Shown: piece by piece, positions 26,227 to 34,540 of the stretch
How positions within the stretch are numbered: the first letter of the stretch is position 1
How the letters are laid out: every line of letters begins with the position of its first letter
Assembly: GCF_003160695.1 (NCBI RefSeq)
Contig: NZ_QGDD01000009.1
Location: 1-64,000, forward strand
Length of the DNA: 64,000 bases
Direction: 5' to 3'
Source: Nocardioides silvaticus
GTDB taxonomy: Bacteria > Actinomycetota > Actinomycetes > Propionibacteriales > Nocardioidaceae
Notes under the pieces: generated by a model
What the model was told of the DNA's origin: nothing
The model's input: only the letters and a program-made list of their open reading frames with translations
The model's database searches: none
Translations under genes and position numbers: made by a program

Positions 26227-26819
26227 CGACAGAGCCAGCGGACGAGCGCGACGAGCGCAGCAACAAGGAGCGGATGCTCGCCGGTGACCTCTACATCACC
26301 GACGCCGAGATCCTCGCCGACCAGGTGCGGTCGCAGGAGCTGATGGTGGCCTACAACGCAGCGGCTCCGGGCGATGCCGCTCGCCGGCGGGAGCTGCTGG
26401 AGGAGCTGCTGGGGTCGATCGGTGAGGAGACCGAGATCCGACCGCCGTTCTACGTCGACTACGGCAGCCGGATCACGATGGGCGCGCGTTGCTTCGCCAA
26501 CTTCGGCCTGGTCGCCCTCGACGTCGCGCCGATCACGATCGGCGACGACGTGCAGATCGGGCCCAACGTGCAGCTGCTGACGCCCACCCATCCGGTCGAG
26601 CCCGGCCCCCGCCGCGACAAGTGGGAGGCCGCGCAGCCGATCACGATCGGCGACAACGTCTGGCTCGGCGGCGGGGTGGTCGTGCTGCCCGGGGTGACCA
26701 TCGGCGACGACACCGTGGTGGGCGCAGGGGCGGTCGTGACCAAGGACCTGCCGGCCGGGGTGCTGGCGCTGGGCAACCCGGCCAGAGTCGTGCGATCGCT
26801 GGTCGACCCGGCCGACTGA
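26223..26819 (+). CDS. Maltose O-acetyltransferase-like hexapeptide-repeat acetyltransferase
   Basis: A 198-residue left-handed beta-helix acetyltransferase. It has the MAT N-terminal domain (KERMLAGDLYITDAEILADQ) and hexapeptide repeats ITMGARCFANFGLVALD, ITIGDDVQIGPNVQ and VTIGDDTVVGAGAVVTKDLP; the catalytic His is in LTPTHPVE. It transfers acetyl from acetyl-CoA to a sugar or a related acceptor. It is coupled to the response regulator by ATGA, so it is expressed with the carboxylate-sensing system, an odd pairing with no obvious metabolic link. Confidence 0.88.
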   Translation: MTTEPADERDERSNKERMLAGDLYITDAEILADQVRSQELMVAYNAAAPGDAARRRELLEELLGSIGEETEIRPPFYVDYGSRITMGARCFANFGLVALDVAPITIGDDVQIGPNVQLLTPTHPVEPGPRRDKWEAAQPITIGDNVWLGGGVVVLPGVTIGDDTVVGAGAVVTKDLPAGVLALGNPARVVRSLVDPAD

Positions 26820-26903
26820 TCCCGCAGGTTGGGGTTACCTACGTCGGAGGAGGGCTGGGCCCTAGGCTTCGGACAACGACCGAGCGGGTGCCCCGGGAGA
26901 CAC

Positions 26904-27851
26904 ATGACTGCGATCGAATCGGCCGACCAGACCTCAGCAACCGTCGAGCGGGTGACGATGGGCGAGGACGTCCAGTCCCTCCGAGAACGGATCGCCCTCG
27001 CGTCCTTCATCGCCGTGCCGTTCATCGCGTTCCTGGCAGCGATCCCGATCGCCTGGGGCGGCTGGCTGGGCTGGAGCGACGTCGTCATCACCTTCGTGAT
27101 GTACGGACTCACGCTGCACGGCGTGACCGTCGGCTACCACCGGCTCTTCACCCACAAGTCGTTCAAGCCCAACCGGGCGGTGAAGATCGTGCTCGCGGTC
27201 CTCGGCTCGATGGCCATCGAGGGTCCGGTCATCCGCTGGGTGGCCGACCACCGCAAGCACCACAAGTTCTCCGACAAGGACGGCGACCCGCACTCGCCGT
27301 GGCGCTACGGCAACTCGTTCGTGGGCCTGACCAAGGGTTTCCTCTGGGCGCACATGGGCTGGCTGTTCGACCCCGAGCAGACCCCGATCGACAAGTACGC
27401 CCCCGACCTGGTCAAGGACCGCGACCTGGTCCGCATCTCCCGGATGTTCTGGATGTGGGTGCTCGCCTCGATCCTCCTGCCGCCGTTGGCGGGTTTCCTG
27501 ATCACCTGGTCGTGGCAGGGAGCTGCGACCGCGTTCTTCTGGGGCACCGTCGTGCGGATCGGTCTGCTCCACCACGTCACCTGGTCGATCAACTCGATCT
27601 GCCACGTCGTCGGTGAGCGGCCGTTCCGCTCGCGCGACCGGTCGGGCAACGTCTGGTGGCTGGCGATCCCGTCGGGCGGGGAGTCCTGGCACAACCTGCA
27701 CCATGCGGACCCGACCAGCGCCCGGCACGGCGTGCGGCGCTGGCAGCTCGACAGCTCCGCCCGGATCATCTGGATCCTGGAGAAGCTCGGTTGGGTCAGG
27801 GACGTGAGATGGCCCACGCGGGAGCGGCTCGAGGCGAAGTCCGCCGCCTGA
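26904..27851 (+). CDS. Membrane fatty acyl-CoA desaturase
   Basis: A 315-residue desaturase with the three histidine boxes HRLFTH (near residue 82), HRKHH (near 119) and HNLHH (near 262), and four membrane segments. These bind the di-iron centre that inserts a delta-9-type double bond into acyl chains. The WSINSICHVVGERPF stretch is typical of acyl-CoA or acyl-lipid delta-9 enzymes. The start is ATG with GGGAGA upstream. It lies between the acetyltransferase and mec and is probably transcribed separately from the carboxylate cluster. Confidence 0.92.
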   Translation: MTAIESADQTSATVERVTMGEDVQSLRERIALASFIAVPFIAFLAAIPIAWGGWLGWSDVVITFVMYGLTLHGVTVGYHRLFTHKSFKPNRAVKIVLAVLGSMAIEGPVIRWVADHRKHHKFSDKDGDPHSPWRYGNSFVGLTKGFLWAHMGWLFDPEQTPIDKYAPDLVKDRDLVRISRMFWMWVLASILLPPLAGFLITWSWQGAATAFFWGTVVRIGLLHHVTWSINSICHVVGERPFRSRDRSGNVWWLAIPSGGESWHNLHHADPTSARHGVRRWQLDSSARIIWILEKLGWVRDVRWPTRERLEAKSAA

Positions 27852-27894
27852 CCACGATTCCGGCGGGGCGCGTCGTACGCCCTAACCTGGAGGG

Positions 27895-28335
27895 GTGCTG
27901 ACCATCGACCAGGCGACGTACGACGCCATCGTCGCCCACGCCAAGCGGGACCACCCCGTCGAGGCCTGCGGCATCGTCGCCGGCCCGGAGGGCAGCGACC
28001 GTCCCGAGCGCTTCATCGAGATGGTCAACGCGGCCGGGAGCCCGACGTTCTACGAGTACGACTCCACCGACCTGCTCCACCTCTACAAGGAGATGGACGA
28101 GCGGGACGAGGAGCCGGTCGTGATCTACCACTCCCACACCGCCACCGAGGCCTACCCGAGCGTCACCGACGTCAACCTGGCGAGCGAGCCCGGCGCGCAC
28201 TACGTGCTCGTCAGCACCCGCGAGCACGGGAATAACGAGGGCCCGGTGGAGTTCAGGTCCTACAGCATCGTCGACGGCGTCGTGACCGAGGAAGAGGTCG
28301 CGGTCGTCCCCACTCTCACGAGGAGCGAGTCCTAG
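27895..28335 (+). CDS. mec: CysO-cysteine peptidase Mec (JAMM metalloprotease)
   Basis: A 146-residue JAMM/MPN+ protease, GTG start. The catalytic Glu is in HPVEACGIVAG and the zinc motif is complete: HSHTATEAYPSVTD (HxH, then Ser and Asp). In M. tuberculosis the homologue releases cysteine from the CysO-Cys adduct. cysO follows 2 bp later and cysM overlaps cysO, so the three form a sulfide-to-cysteine unit used under oxidative stress. Confidence 0.92.
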   Translation: MLTIDQATYDAIVAHAKRDHPVEACGIVAGPEGSDRPERFIEMVNAAGSPTFYEYDSTDLLHLYKEMDERDEEPVVIYHSHTATEAYPSVTDVNLASEPGAHYVLVSTREHGNNEGPVEFRSYSIVDGVVTEEEVAVVPTLTRSES

Positions 28336-28337
28336 TC

Positions 28338-28688
28338 ATGGCCATCGAGGTCCGGATCCCGACCATCCTGCGCAGCTACACCGGCGGCGAGAAGGCCGTC
28401 ACGGCCGACGGCGCCAGCCTGTCCGCGCTGATCGACTCGCTCGACGCCGACCACCCCGGCATCAAGGAGCGGTTGATCGAGAACGGCGACCTGCGCCGGT
28501 TCGTCAACATCTACGTCAACGACGAGGACGTCCGCTTCCTCGGCGGCCTCGAGGCCGAGCTGAGCGACGGCGACCAGATCGTCGTGCTCCCGGCGGTCGC
28601 CGGCGGAGCACACCCCACGACCTTCTTCGCCTCCCCCGCTGCGCTCCTCCGGCGAACAACGCCGCGGGGACCCCGAAAAGACCGATGA
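28338..28688 (+). CDS. cysO: Sulfur carrier protein CysO with C-terminal tail
   Basis: A 116-residue MoaD/ThiS-like carrier. The first 90 residues align with M. tuberculosis CysO: EVRIPTILRSYTGGEKAV, FVNIYVNDEDVRFLGGL and the terminal VVLPAVAGG. CysO normally ends at Gly-Gly, which is thiocarboxylated. Here the frame continues 26 residues (AHPTTFFASPAALLRRTTPR and GPRKDR), so the carrier should need trimming before use; Mec or another protease could do this. AGGAG lies 12 nt upstream of the ATG. The stop overlaps cysM (ATGA). Confidence 0.9.
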   Translation: MAIEVRIPTILRSYTGGEKAVTADGASLSALIDSLDADHPGIKERLIENGDLRRFVNIYVNDEDVRFLGGLEAELSDGDQIVVLPAVAGGAHPTTFFASPAALLRRTTPRGPRKDR

Positions 28689-29635
28689 CCCGCTTCGACA
28701 ACCTGCTCGCCTCGGTCGGGAACACGCCCCTGGTAGGGCTGCCGCGGCTCTCCCCGACCCCAGAGGTGCGCCTCTGGGCCAAGCTCGAGGACCGCAACCC
28801 GACCGGCTCGATCAAGGACCGCCCCGCGCTCCGCATGATCGAGGAGGCCGAGAAGGACGGCACGCTCCGTCCCGGGTGCACGATCCTCGAGCCGACCTCC
28901 GGCAACACCGGCATCTCGATCGCGATGGCGGCCCAGCTCAAGGGCTACCGCTGCGTGTTCGTGATGCCCGAGAACACCAGCGAGGAGCGGCGCCAGCTGC
29001 TCCGCATGTGGGGCGCCGAGATCGTGTCGTCCCCCGCCGCCGGCGGCTCCAACGAGGCCGTCCGCGTCGCCAAGCAGATCGCTGCCGAGCACCCCGACTG
29101 GGTGATGCTGTACCAGTACGGCAACGCCGCGAACGCCCTCGCGCACCAGGAGGGCACCGGCCCCGAGCTGCTCGCCGACCTGCCCTCCATCACCCACTTC
29201 GTCGCGGGTCTCGGCACCACCGGCACCCTGATGGGCGTCTCCCGCTTCTTCCGTGAGGCCAAGCCGGAGGTGCGCATCGTCGCCGCCGAGCCGCGGTACG
29301 GCGAGCTCGTCTACGGCCTGCGCAACCTCGACGAGGGCTTCGTCCCCGAGCTGTACGAGGAGAAGCTCATCGACTCCCGCTTCTCGGTCGGTCCGCGCGA
29401 CGCCGTACGACGGGTGCGCGAGCTGCTCGAGCTCGAGGGCATCTTCGCCGGCATCTCCACCGGCGCCATCCTGCACGCGGCCCTCGGCCAAGCGGCCAAG
29501 GCGGTCAAGGCCGGCGAGACCGCCGACATCGCGTTCGTCGTCGCCGACGGCGGCTGGAAGTACCTCTCCACCGGCGCCTACGAGGGCACCATCGACGAGG
29601 CCGAGGACCGGCTCGAGGGCCAGCTCTGGGCCTGA
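28685..29635 (+). CDS. cysM: CysO-dependent cysteine synthase CysM
   Basis: A 316-residue PLP enzyme. It begins MTRFDNLLASVGNTPLVGLP, has the PLP Lys in NPTGSIKDRPALRM (near residue 44), the Ser/Thr loop in EPTSGNTGISIA and the phosphate loop GLGTTGT. The group uses O-phosphoserine and thiocarboxylated CysO to give CysO-Cys. The gene overlaps cysO and completes the mec-cysO-cysM operon. Palindromic repeats follow the stop. Confidence 0.93.
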   Translation: MTRFDNLLASVGNTPLVGLPRLSPTPEVRLWAKLEDRNPTGSIKDRPALRMIEEAEKDGTLRPGCTILEPTSGNTGISIAMAAQLKGYRCVFVMPENTSEERRQLLRMWGAEIVSSPAAGGSNEAVRVAKQIAAEHPDWVMLYQYGNAANALAHQEGTGPELLADLPSITHFVAGLGTTGTLMGVSRFFREAKPEVRIVAAEPRYGELVYGLRNLDEGFVPELYEEKLIDSRFSVGPRDAVRRVRELLELEGIFAGISTGAILHAALGQAAKAVKAGETADIAFVVADGGWKYLSTGAYEGTIDEAEDRLEGQLWA

Positions 29636-29662
29636 GCAGATCGGTCTCGAGTATCCCCAGTC

Positions 29663-29764
29663 TTCCGGTCGTCGAGTAGCCCGAGCTTTCCGGTCGTCGA
29701 GTAGCCCGAGCTTTCCGGTCGTCGAGTAGCCCGAGCGCGCTAGCGCGAGGGCGTATCGAGACGC
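29663..29764. repeat. Triple direct repeat plus palindromic repeat
   Basis: A 25-bp unit TTCCGGTCGTCGAGTAGCCC plus GAGCT occurs three times at 29663, 29688 and 29713. The last copy runs into a palindromic core CGCGCTAGCGCG and ends GCGTATCGAGACGCC. This is the reverse complement of the repeat seen at 311-1047 and 5207. It lies between the convergent cysM and phosphodiesterase genes and may act as a bidirectional terminator. Confidence 0.85.
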
Positions 29765-29779
29765 CGCAAGCGACCGGTG

Positions 29780-30835
29780 TCAGTCGTGCCAGGTGAGTGT
29801 CTGGTCCGTGCCCCACAGGCTGCCGGGCACGGCCTGGAGGCCGAGCAGCTTGGCGCAGACGTTGGCGAGGTCGCCGTTGCGGATGGGCTGCGGGTCGGCG
29901 TCGAACAGCGGGCGTGACGTCCCCGGGTCGGCGTACGTCGGGTTCATGTCGTACAGGTCGCCCTTGTCGACGCCGGCTCCCCAGATGACGAACGGCACCC
30001 GGTAGTTCTCCAGCACGCTCGCGGCCGCGTGGCCCTTCTCGCCGGGCTTCCCGCCGTGGTCGGCGGTGAGCACGATGGTGAGGTCGTCGAGGCTGTCGTT
30101 GTTGCGGATCGTGGTGAGGATCTGCCCGAGCAGCTCGTCGATGCGCCGTCCGGCGCGGAGGTACTTCGGGCTGAACCAGCCGTGGTCGTGACCGGTGTTG
30201 TCCAGCTGGCCGAGGTGGAGGAACGTGAAGGCCCGGTTGTTCTGGACCAGGTCGCGGCGCACCGCCCTCGTGATCGCGAGGTCCTTGTTGTCCTTCACCG
30301 TCGACCGGTCGATGGCGTCGGGCCACGAGGCCTTGAAGAGCGTGAACTTCGACTCGGTCGCGAACAGAGCCGTGCTGAGGCCGGCGTCGTGCACCTGGGT
30401 GAAGATCGACGCGACGTCCTCGCCCGCGGCGTCCTGGATGGTGTCCGGGCGGCTCGGCTTGTCGTCGTTCCACGTCACGCCGTGCCCGCCCTCGGACGCG
30501 TCGATCCGCCGGCCGGTCAGCTGGCTCGTGTGGTTCGGCAGGGTGACCGTGAGCTCGATCTGGGCGCGGGCGTTCTTGGTGCTGGCGCCGTTGCGGAACA
30601 GCCGGGTCAGGTTGGGCGCGCCCTTGCGTCCCAGCCGCGTGACGAGGTTCGGGTTGAAGCCGTCGAGCGAGATCGCGAGGACCTGGCCGGAGCTGACGCC
30701 GCGCGCCGCGGAGTCCTGTCCGGCCGAGGCGGAGCGCGCCTCGTGCGCCGTGCCCGGCGACGGGGCGAGCGTGGCAGCGAGGACGAGGCCGGCCGAGACA
30801 GCAGCGAGTCGGCGACCCCGGGAGCGGGAGGTCAT
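29780..30835 (-). CDS. Exported alkaline-phosphatase/nucleotide-pyrophosphatase-like protein
   Basis: A 351-residue exported enzyme with a Tat/Sec-like signal (SRSRGRRLAAVSAGLVLAAT). It belongs to the type I phosphodiesterase/alkaline phosphatase superfamily: VLAISLDGFNPNLV with the metal-binding Asp, LTVTLPNHTSQLTGRR with the nucleophilic Thr, LGQLDNTGHDHGW, and TIVLTADHGG with Asp-His metal ligands. It probably hydrolyses a phosphodiester or phosphoester outside the cell. It occupies the position of the rhomboid gene in the M. tuberculosis locus but points the other way. Confidence 0.85.
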   Translation of the reverse strand: MTSRSRGRRLAAVSAGLVLAATLAPSPGTAHEARSASAGQDSAARGVSSGQVLAISLDGFNPNLVTRLGRKGAPNLTRLFRNGASTKNARAQIELTVTLPNHTSQLTGRRIDASEGGHGVTWNDDKPSRPDTIQDAAGEDVASIFTQVHDAGLSTALFATESKFTLFKASWPDAIDRSTVKDNKDLAITRAVRRDLVQNNRAFTFLHLGQLDNTGHDHGWFSPKYLRAGRRIDELLGQILTTIRNNDSLDDLTIVLTADHGGKPGEKGHAAASVLENYRVPFVIWGAGVDKGDLYDMNPTYADPGTSRPLFDADPQPIRNGDLANVCAKLLGLQAVPGSLWGTDQTLTWHD

Positions 30836-30920
30836 GGTCACCCGCGGCACGCTACTCCCGAACCGTGACCTGCATCGCCATTCGGTGGAGAAAGAGGGGG
30901 AAGCGCCTACGCTGGGCGCC

Positions 30921-31751
30921 GTGCCACCGCTGAGCCCCCTCGACCCCGAGCTGCTGGGCGCTCCGATCGGCATCTTCGACTCCGGGTTCGGCGGCCTCAC
31001 GGTCGCTCGGTCCGTCATCGACCAGCTGCCGCACGAGTCGCTCCTCTACGTCGGCGACACCGCGCGGCAGCCGTACGGTCCCAAGCCGATCGGCGAGGTG
31101 CGCGAGTACGCGCTCGAGTGCCTCGACCACCTGGTCCACCAGGGCGTCAAGGCCCTCGTCATCGCCTGCAACTCCGCGAGCGCGGCGATGCTGCGCGACG
31201 CACGCGAGCGGTACGACGTGCCCGTGGTCGAGGTGATCCTCCCGGCTGCGCGGCGCGCGGTGGCCGCGACCAAGAACGGCCGGATCGGCGTCATCTGCAC
31301 CCGGTCGACGGCGGAGTCGCTGGCCTACGACGACGCGTTCGCTGCTGCCCCCCACGTCGAGCTGACGACCCGGGCCTGCCCGCGGTTCGTCGACTTCGTC
31401 GAGGAGGGCGTGACGGGAGGCGAGGAGCTGCTGGCGGTCGCGCACGAGTACCTCGACCCGCTGACCGCCGCCGGCGTCGACACGCTGATCCTCGGCTGCA
31501 CGCACTACCCGCTGCTCACGGGCGTCATCTCCTACGTGATGGGCGACGGCGTGACCCTGGTCAGCAGCGCGGAGGAGTGCGCCAAGGACGTCTACCGGAT
31601 GCTGGCCGACTCCGGTCTGATGCGCGAGAGCGGCGAGCCGTCGTACTCCTTCGTGACGACGGGTTCGCCGGCCGAGTTCGAGACCATCGGGCGCCGCTTC
31701 CTGGGCCCGGAACTGGCGGCTGCTGACCAGTTCGTGGGTGGGCTGGCATGA
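30921..31751 (+). CDS. murI: Glutamate racemase MurI
   Basis: A 276-residue racemase, GTG start. Motifs are GIFDSGFGGLTVARSVIDQL, the first catalytic Cys in VIACNSASAA (near residue 79), and the second in LILGCTHYPLL (near residue 193). It makes D-glutamate for peptidoglycan. It is followed by the MBL phosphodiesterase after 19 bp, the order found in mycobacteria. Confidence 0.94.
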   Translation: MPPLSPLDPELLGAPIGIFDSGFGGLTVARSVIDQLPHESLLYVGDTARQPYGPKPIGEVREYALECLDHLVHQGVKALVIACNSASAAMLRDARERYDVPVVEVILPAARRAVAATKNGRIGVICTRSTAESLAYDDAFAAAPHVELTTRACPRFVDFVEEGVTGGEELLAVAHEYLDPLTAAGVDTLILGCTHYPLLTGVISYVMGDGVTLVSSAEECAKDVYRMLADSGLMRESGEPSYSFVTTGSPAEFETIGRRFLGPELAAADQFVGGLA

Positions 31752-31770
31752 TCGGAAGATGGGGACCGCG

Positions 31771-32553
31771 ATGACGACGTCGTTCCGCCTGACGGTGGTC
31801 GGGTGCTCCGGCTCCTACCCGGGCCCGGACTCGCCGGCGAGCTGCTACCTGGTCCAGGCCGAGCACGGCGGCCGCACCTGGAGCCTGGTGCTCGACCTCG
31901 GCAACGGCGCCCTCGGCGCGCTGCAGCGCTACGTCGACCCGCTCGAGGTCGACGCCGTGCTCCTCAGCCACCTGCACGCCGACCACTGCGTCGACATGAC
32001 CAGCTACTACGTCGTCCGGAAGTACCACCCCGCCGGCGCGCAGCCGAAGATCCCGGTCTGGGGACCGAGCGGCACCGACGAGCGGCTCTCCAAGGCCTAC
32101 GACCTCCCGACGCTCCCGGGCATGCGCGAGGAGTTCGAGTTCCACACCTACGACGCGCCGTTCGAGATCGGGCCCTTCACCATCGACGCGCGCGCGGTCG
32201 ACCACCCTGTGGAGGCCTACGGCATGCGGATCTCGGCCGTCACCGAGGAGGCGGGCCTGCGGACCCTGGCCTACAGCGGTGACACGGGTCCGACCCCGTC
32301 GCTGCTGGAGATCGCCGCCGACGCCGACCTGTTCCTCTGCGAGGCCTCGTTCCGCCACGGCGACGACAACCCGCCCGGACTGCACCTGACCGGCACGGAG
32401 TGCGGCGAGACCGCCGCCAAGTGCAAGGTGAAGCGGCTGGTCATCACCCACGTGCCCCCGTGGCACGACGCCCAGGGCATGCTCACCGAGTCGCTCTCGG
32501 CCTACGACGGCCCGACCGAGCTGGCTGCTCAGGGCGCGGTCTACGCCATCTGA
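31771..32553 (+). CDS. Metallo-beta-lactamase-fold hydrolase (Rv1339-like)
   Basis: A 260-residue MBL-fold protein. The metal motif is complete: LSHLHADHCVDM (HxHxDH), with the later ligands in DHPVEAYG, YSGDTG and ITHVPPW. It lies in the position of M. tuberculosis Rv1339, reported as an atypical cyclic-nucleotide phosphodiesterase, between murI and rph, so a role in cAMP turnover is plausible. GGGGA lies 6 nt before ATG 31771; ATG 31759 is an alternative. Here rph does not follow directly: a two-component system and an ABC exporter intervene. Confidence 0.88.
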   Translation: MTTSFRLTVVGCSGSYPGPDSPASCYLVQAEHGGRTWSLVLDLGNGALGALQRYVDPLEVDAVLLSHLHADHCVDMTSYYVVRKYHPAGAQPKIPVWGPSGTDERLSKAYDLPTLPGMREEFEFHTYDAPFEIGPFTIDARAVDHPVEAYGMRISAVTEEAGLRTLAYSGDTGPTPSLLEIAADADLFLCEASFRHGDDNPPGLHLTGTECGETAAKCKVKRLVITHVPPWHDAQGMLTESLSAYDGPTELAAQGAVYAI

Positions 32554-32568
32554 CGGGCTCGGGCCGGC

Positions 32569-33252
32569 TCAGACCAGCCCCGCGTCGTGGGTGCAGATCG
32601 CGATCTGGACGCGGTTGGTGACCTCGAGCTTCTCGAAGAGCCGGGAGACGTGCGCCTTCACGGTCGGAACGGACAGGTAGAGCTCGGAGGCGATCTCGGC
32701 GTTGCTGAGGCCGCGACCGACGCAAAGGGCGACGTCGCGCTCGCGGTCGGTGAGCCGGTCGAGGCGCTCGCGGGCGACGGCGGCGCGGTCGTCGACGCCG
32801 CCGGCGCGGACCCGGTCGATGAGGGTGCGGGTCACCGACGGCGAGAGCATCGGGTCGCCGGCGGCGACGGCCCGGATCGCGGCGACGATCTCGGCCGGGG
32901 GAGTGTCCTTGAGCAGGAAGCCCTCGGCGCCCGCACCGAGGGCAGCGACCACGTGGTCGTCGGCGTCGAAGGTCGTGAGCACGATGACCCGTGGCGGGTC
33001 GGGGTCGCGGTGCAGCTCCTGGGTCGCCGTCACGCCGTCGAGGTGGGGCATCCGGATGTCCATGAGCACCACGTCGGGCCGCAGCTCGCGGGCCACCGCG
33101 AGCCCGGCGCGGCCGTCAGCGGCCTCACCGACCACGCGGAGGTCGGGCTGCCCACCGAGCATCAGGGTGAGCGCGGAGCGGACGAGCGGGTCGTCGTCGA
33201 CGATGACGACGCTCGTCGCGGCGTCGCCGCTCACTGCGCCCACTTCGCTCAC
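32569..33252 (-). CDS. NarL/LuxR-family response regulator
   Basis: A 227-residue regulator. The receiver has VVIVDDDPLVRSAL, the phosphoacceptor Asp in VVLMDIRMP and the Lys in GFLLKDTPP. The C-terminal LuxR helix-turn-helix is RLTDRERDVALCVGRGLSNA with VPTVKAHVSRLFEKL. The GTG start overlaps the kinase stop (GTGA). Divergent from this pair is an ABC exporter, the probable target. Confidence 0.92.
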   Translation of the reverse strand: MSEVGAVSGDAATSVVIVDDDPLVRSALTLMLGGQPDLRVVGEAADGRAGLAVARELRPDVVLMDIRMPHLDGVTATQELHRDPDPPRVIVLTTFDADDHVVAALGAGAEGFLLKDTPPAEIVAAIRAVAAGDPMLSPSVTRTLIDRVRAGGVDDRAAVARERLDRLTDRERDVALCVGRGLSNAEIASELYLSVPTVKAHVSRLFEKLEVTNRVQIAICTHDAGLV

Positions 33253-34418
33253 GTCGCCCACGGTAGCCAGGCCCGCAGGACGAAGGCGCCGTTCTCGGTG
33301 CCGTGCGTCAGCCACCCACCAGCGAGCTCGGCACGCTCGGTGAGCCCCACGAGCCCGAGCCCGGCGCCCGGCGTGCTGGTCGGGCCGAAGCGCAGCCCGT
33401 TGCGGATCTCGACGTCGATGCCCTCAGCGGGTGAGCCGGAGACCGCGATCCGGATCGCGGCCGCGGGGGCGTGCTTGCGCGCGTTGGTCGTCCCCTCCTG
33501 CACGATCCGGAAGATCGTGCGGCCGACCGCGTCCGGCACCGCGGCGTCGTCGGGGAGGGCGGCGTCGTAGGTCACCTGGCCACCGGCCGCGCTGACCTCG
33601 GCGACCAGGCCCGCCACGTCGGCGTACGTCGGCTGCGGGCCGGTCATCGGCGCGCCGGTGCCGTCGCGCAGCACGCCGAGGACGCCGCGGAGGTCGGTCA
33701 GCGCTTCGTGCGCCTTGTCCTGGATCACCCGCACGCTGTCGCGCATCTCGTCGGCGCTGAGGTCCTCGCGGAACGTCAGGGCGTTCGCGTGCATCGAGAT
33801 CTGCGAGATCCGGTGCGCGAGCACGTCGTGCATCTCCCGCGCGATCCGCTCGCGCTCGTTGGAGCGGGCCTGGGTCGCGCGCAGGTCGCGCTCGGCCTCG
33901 GCCTCCTCGGCGCGCTGGCGGAGGGTCCACAGCAGCTCGCGGCGGGACCCGATGAACATGCCCCAGGCGAGCGATCCCGAGACGGCGGCGACGGTGAAGG
34001 TGCTGATCAGCCAGACGGGATCGGAGTCGCTGACCGGCTGCACCTGGTAGTAGACCCAGGTCGTCGCCAGGCTGAGGATCCCGATCGTGATGACCTGCCA
34101 CCAGCGTCGACGGGTCGCCAGCGACACGGTGGCGAGCGTGATGGCGCCGGCGCCCAGTGAGCTCAGCGGCGTGAGAAGGACCGCGACGACGGCGACCGGC
34201 ATCGGCCAGCGCCGCCGGAAGGCGACGAGGACGAAAGCGAGGAGCCCGACCAGGAGGTCCACCCAGAAGAGCAGCGGACGTTCGGTGGCCTGCGCCTCCA
34301 TGACCGGCACCCAGGCGACCAGGCCGATGGTGAGCGCGAGCGCATAGCGCCAGGCGTGGCCCGGCCAGCGCAGCCGGGGCTGGTACCGGCTCGGGTCGTC
34401 GCGCTCCACGGCGCTCAC
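33249..34418 (-). CDS. Histidine kinase of the DesK/NarX type
   Basis: About 389 residues. The N-terminal half is a membrane sensor of four to five helices (LALTIGLVAWVPVMEAQ, LLVGLLAFVLVAF, AAVSGSLAWGMFIG). The DHp domain is HisKA_3: NERERIAREMHDVLAHRISQ, with the phosphoacceptor His. ATP-binding boxes are RIVQEGTTNARKHA and GAGLGLVGLTERAEL. The start may be GTG 34418 or GTG 34409. It pairs with the NarL regulator downstream, and the signal is unknown. Confidence 0.92.
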   Translation of the reverse strand: MSAVERDDPSRYQPRLRWPGHAWRYALALTIGLVAWVPVMEAQATERPLLFWVDLLVGLLAFVLVAFRRRWPMPVAVVAVLLTPLSSLGAGAITLATVSLATRRRWWQVITIGILSLATTWVYYQVQPVSDSDPVWLISTFTVAAVSGSLAWGMFIGSRRELLWTLRQRAEEAEAERDLRATQARSNERERIAREMHDVLAHRISQISMHANALTFREDLSADEMRDSVRVIQDKAHEALTDLRGVLGVLRDGTGAPMTGPQPTYADVAGLVAEVSAAGGQVTYDAALPDDAAVPDAVGRTIFRIVQEGTTNARKHAPAAAIRIAVSGSPAEGIDVEIRNGLRFGPTSTPGAGLGLVGLTERAELAGGWLTHGTENGAFVLRAWLPWAT

Positions 34419-34540
34419 GCTAGCGAGCGCGCACCGCCGCCACACCGGGCCGTGGTCTCGTCGACACCCCTACCAAAGTTTCACGAGTTCTCGACGTGGG
34501 GCTCATGTTCGACGTCGCGGGATCGGGCAGGCTGGTGCCC

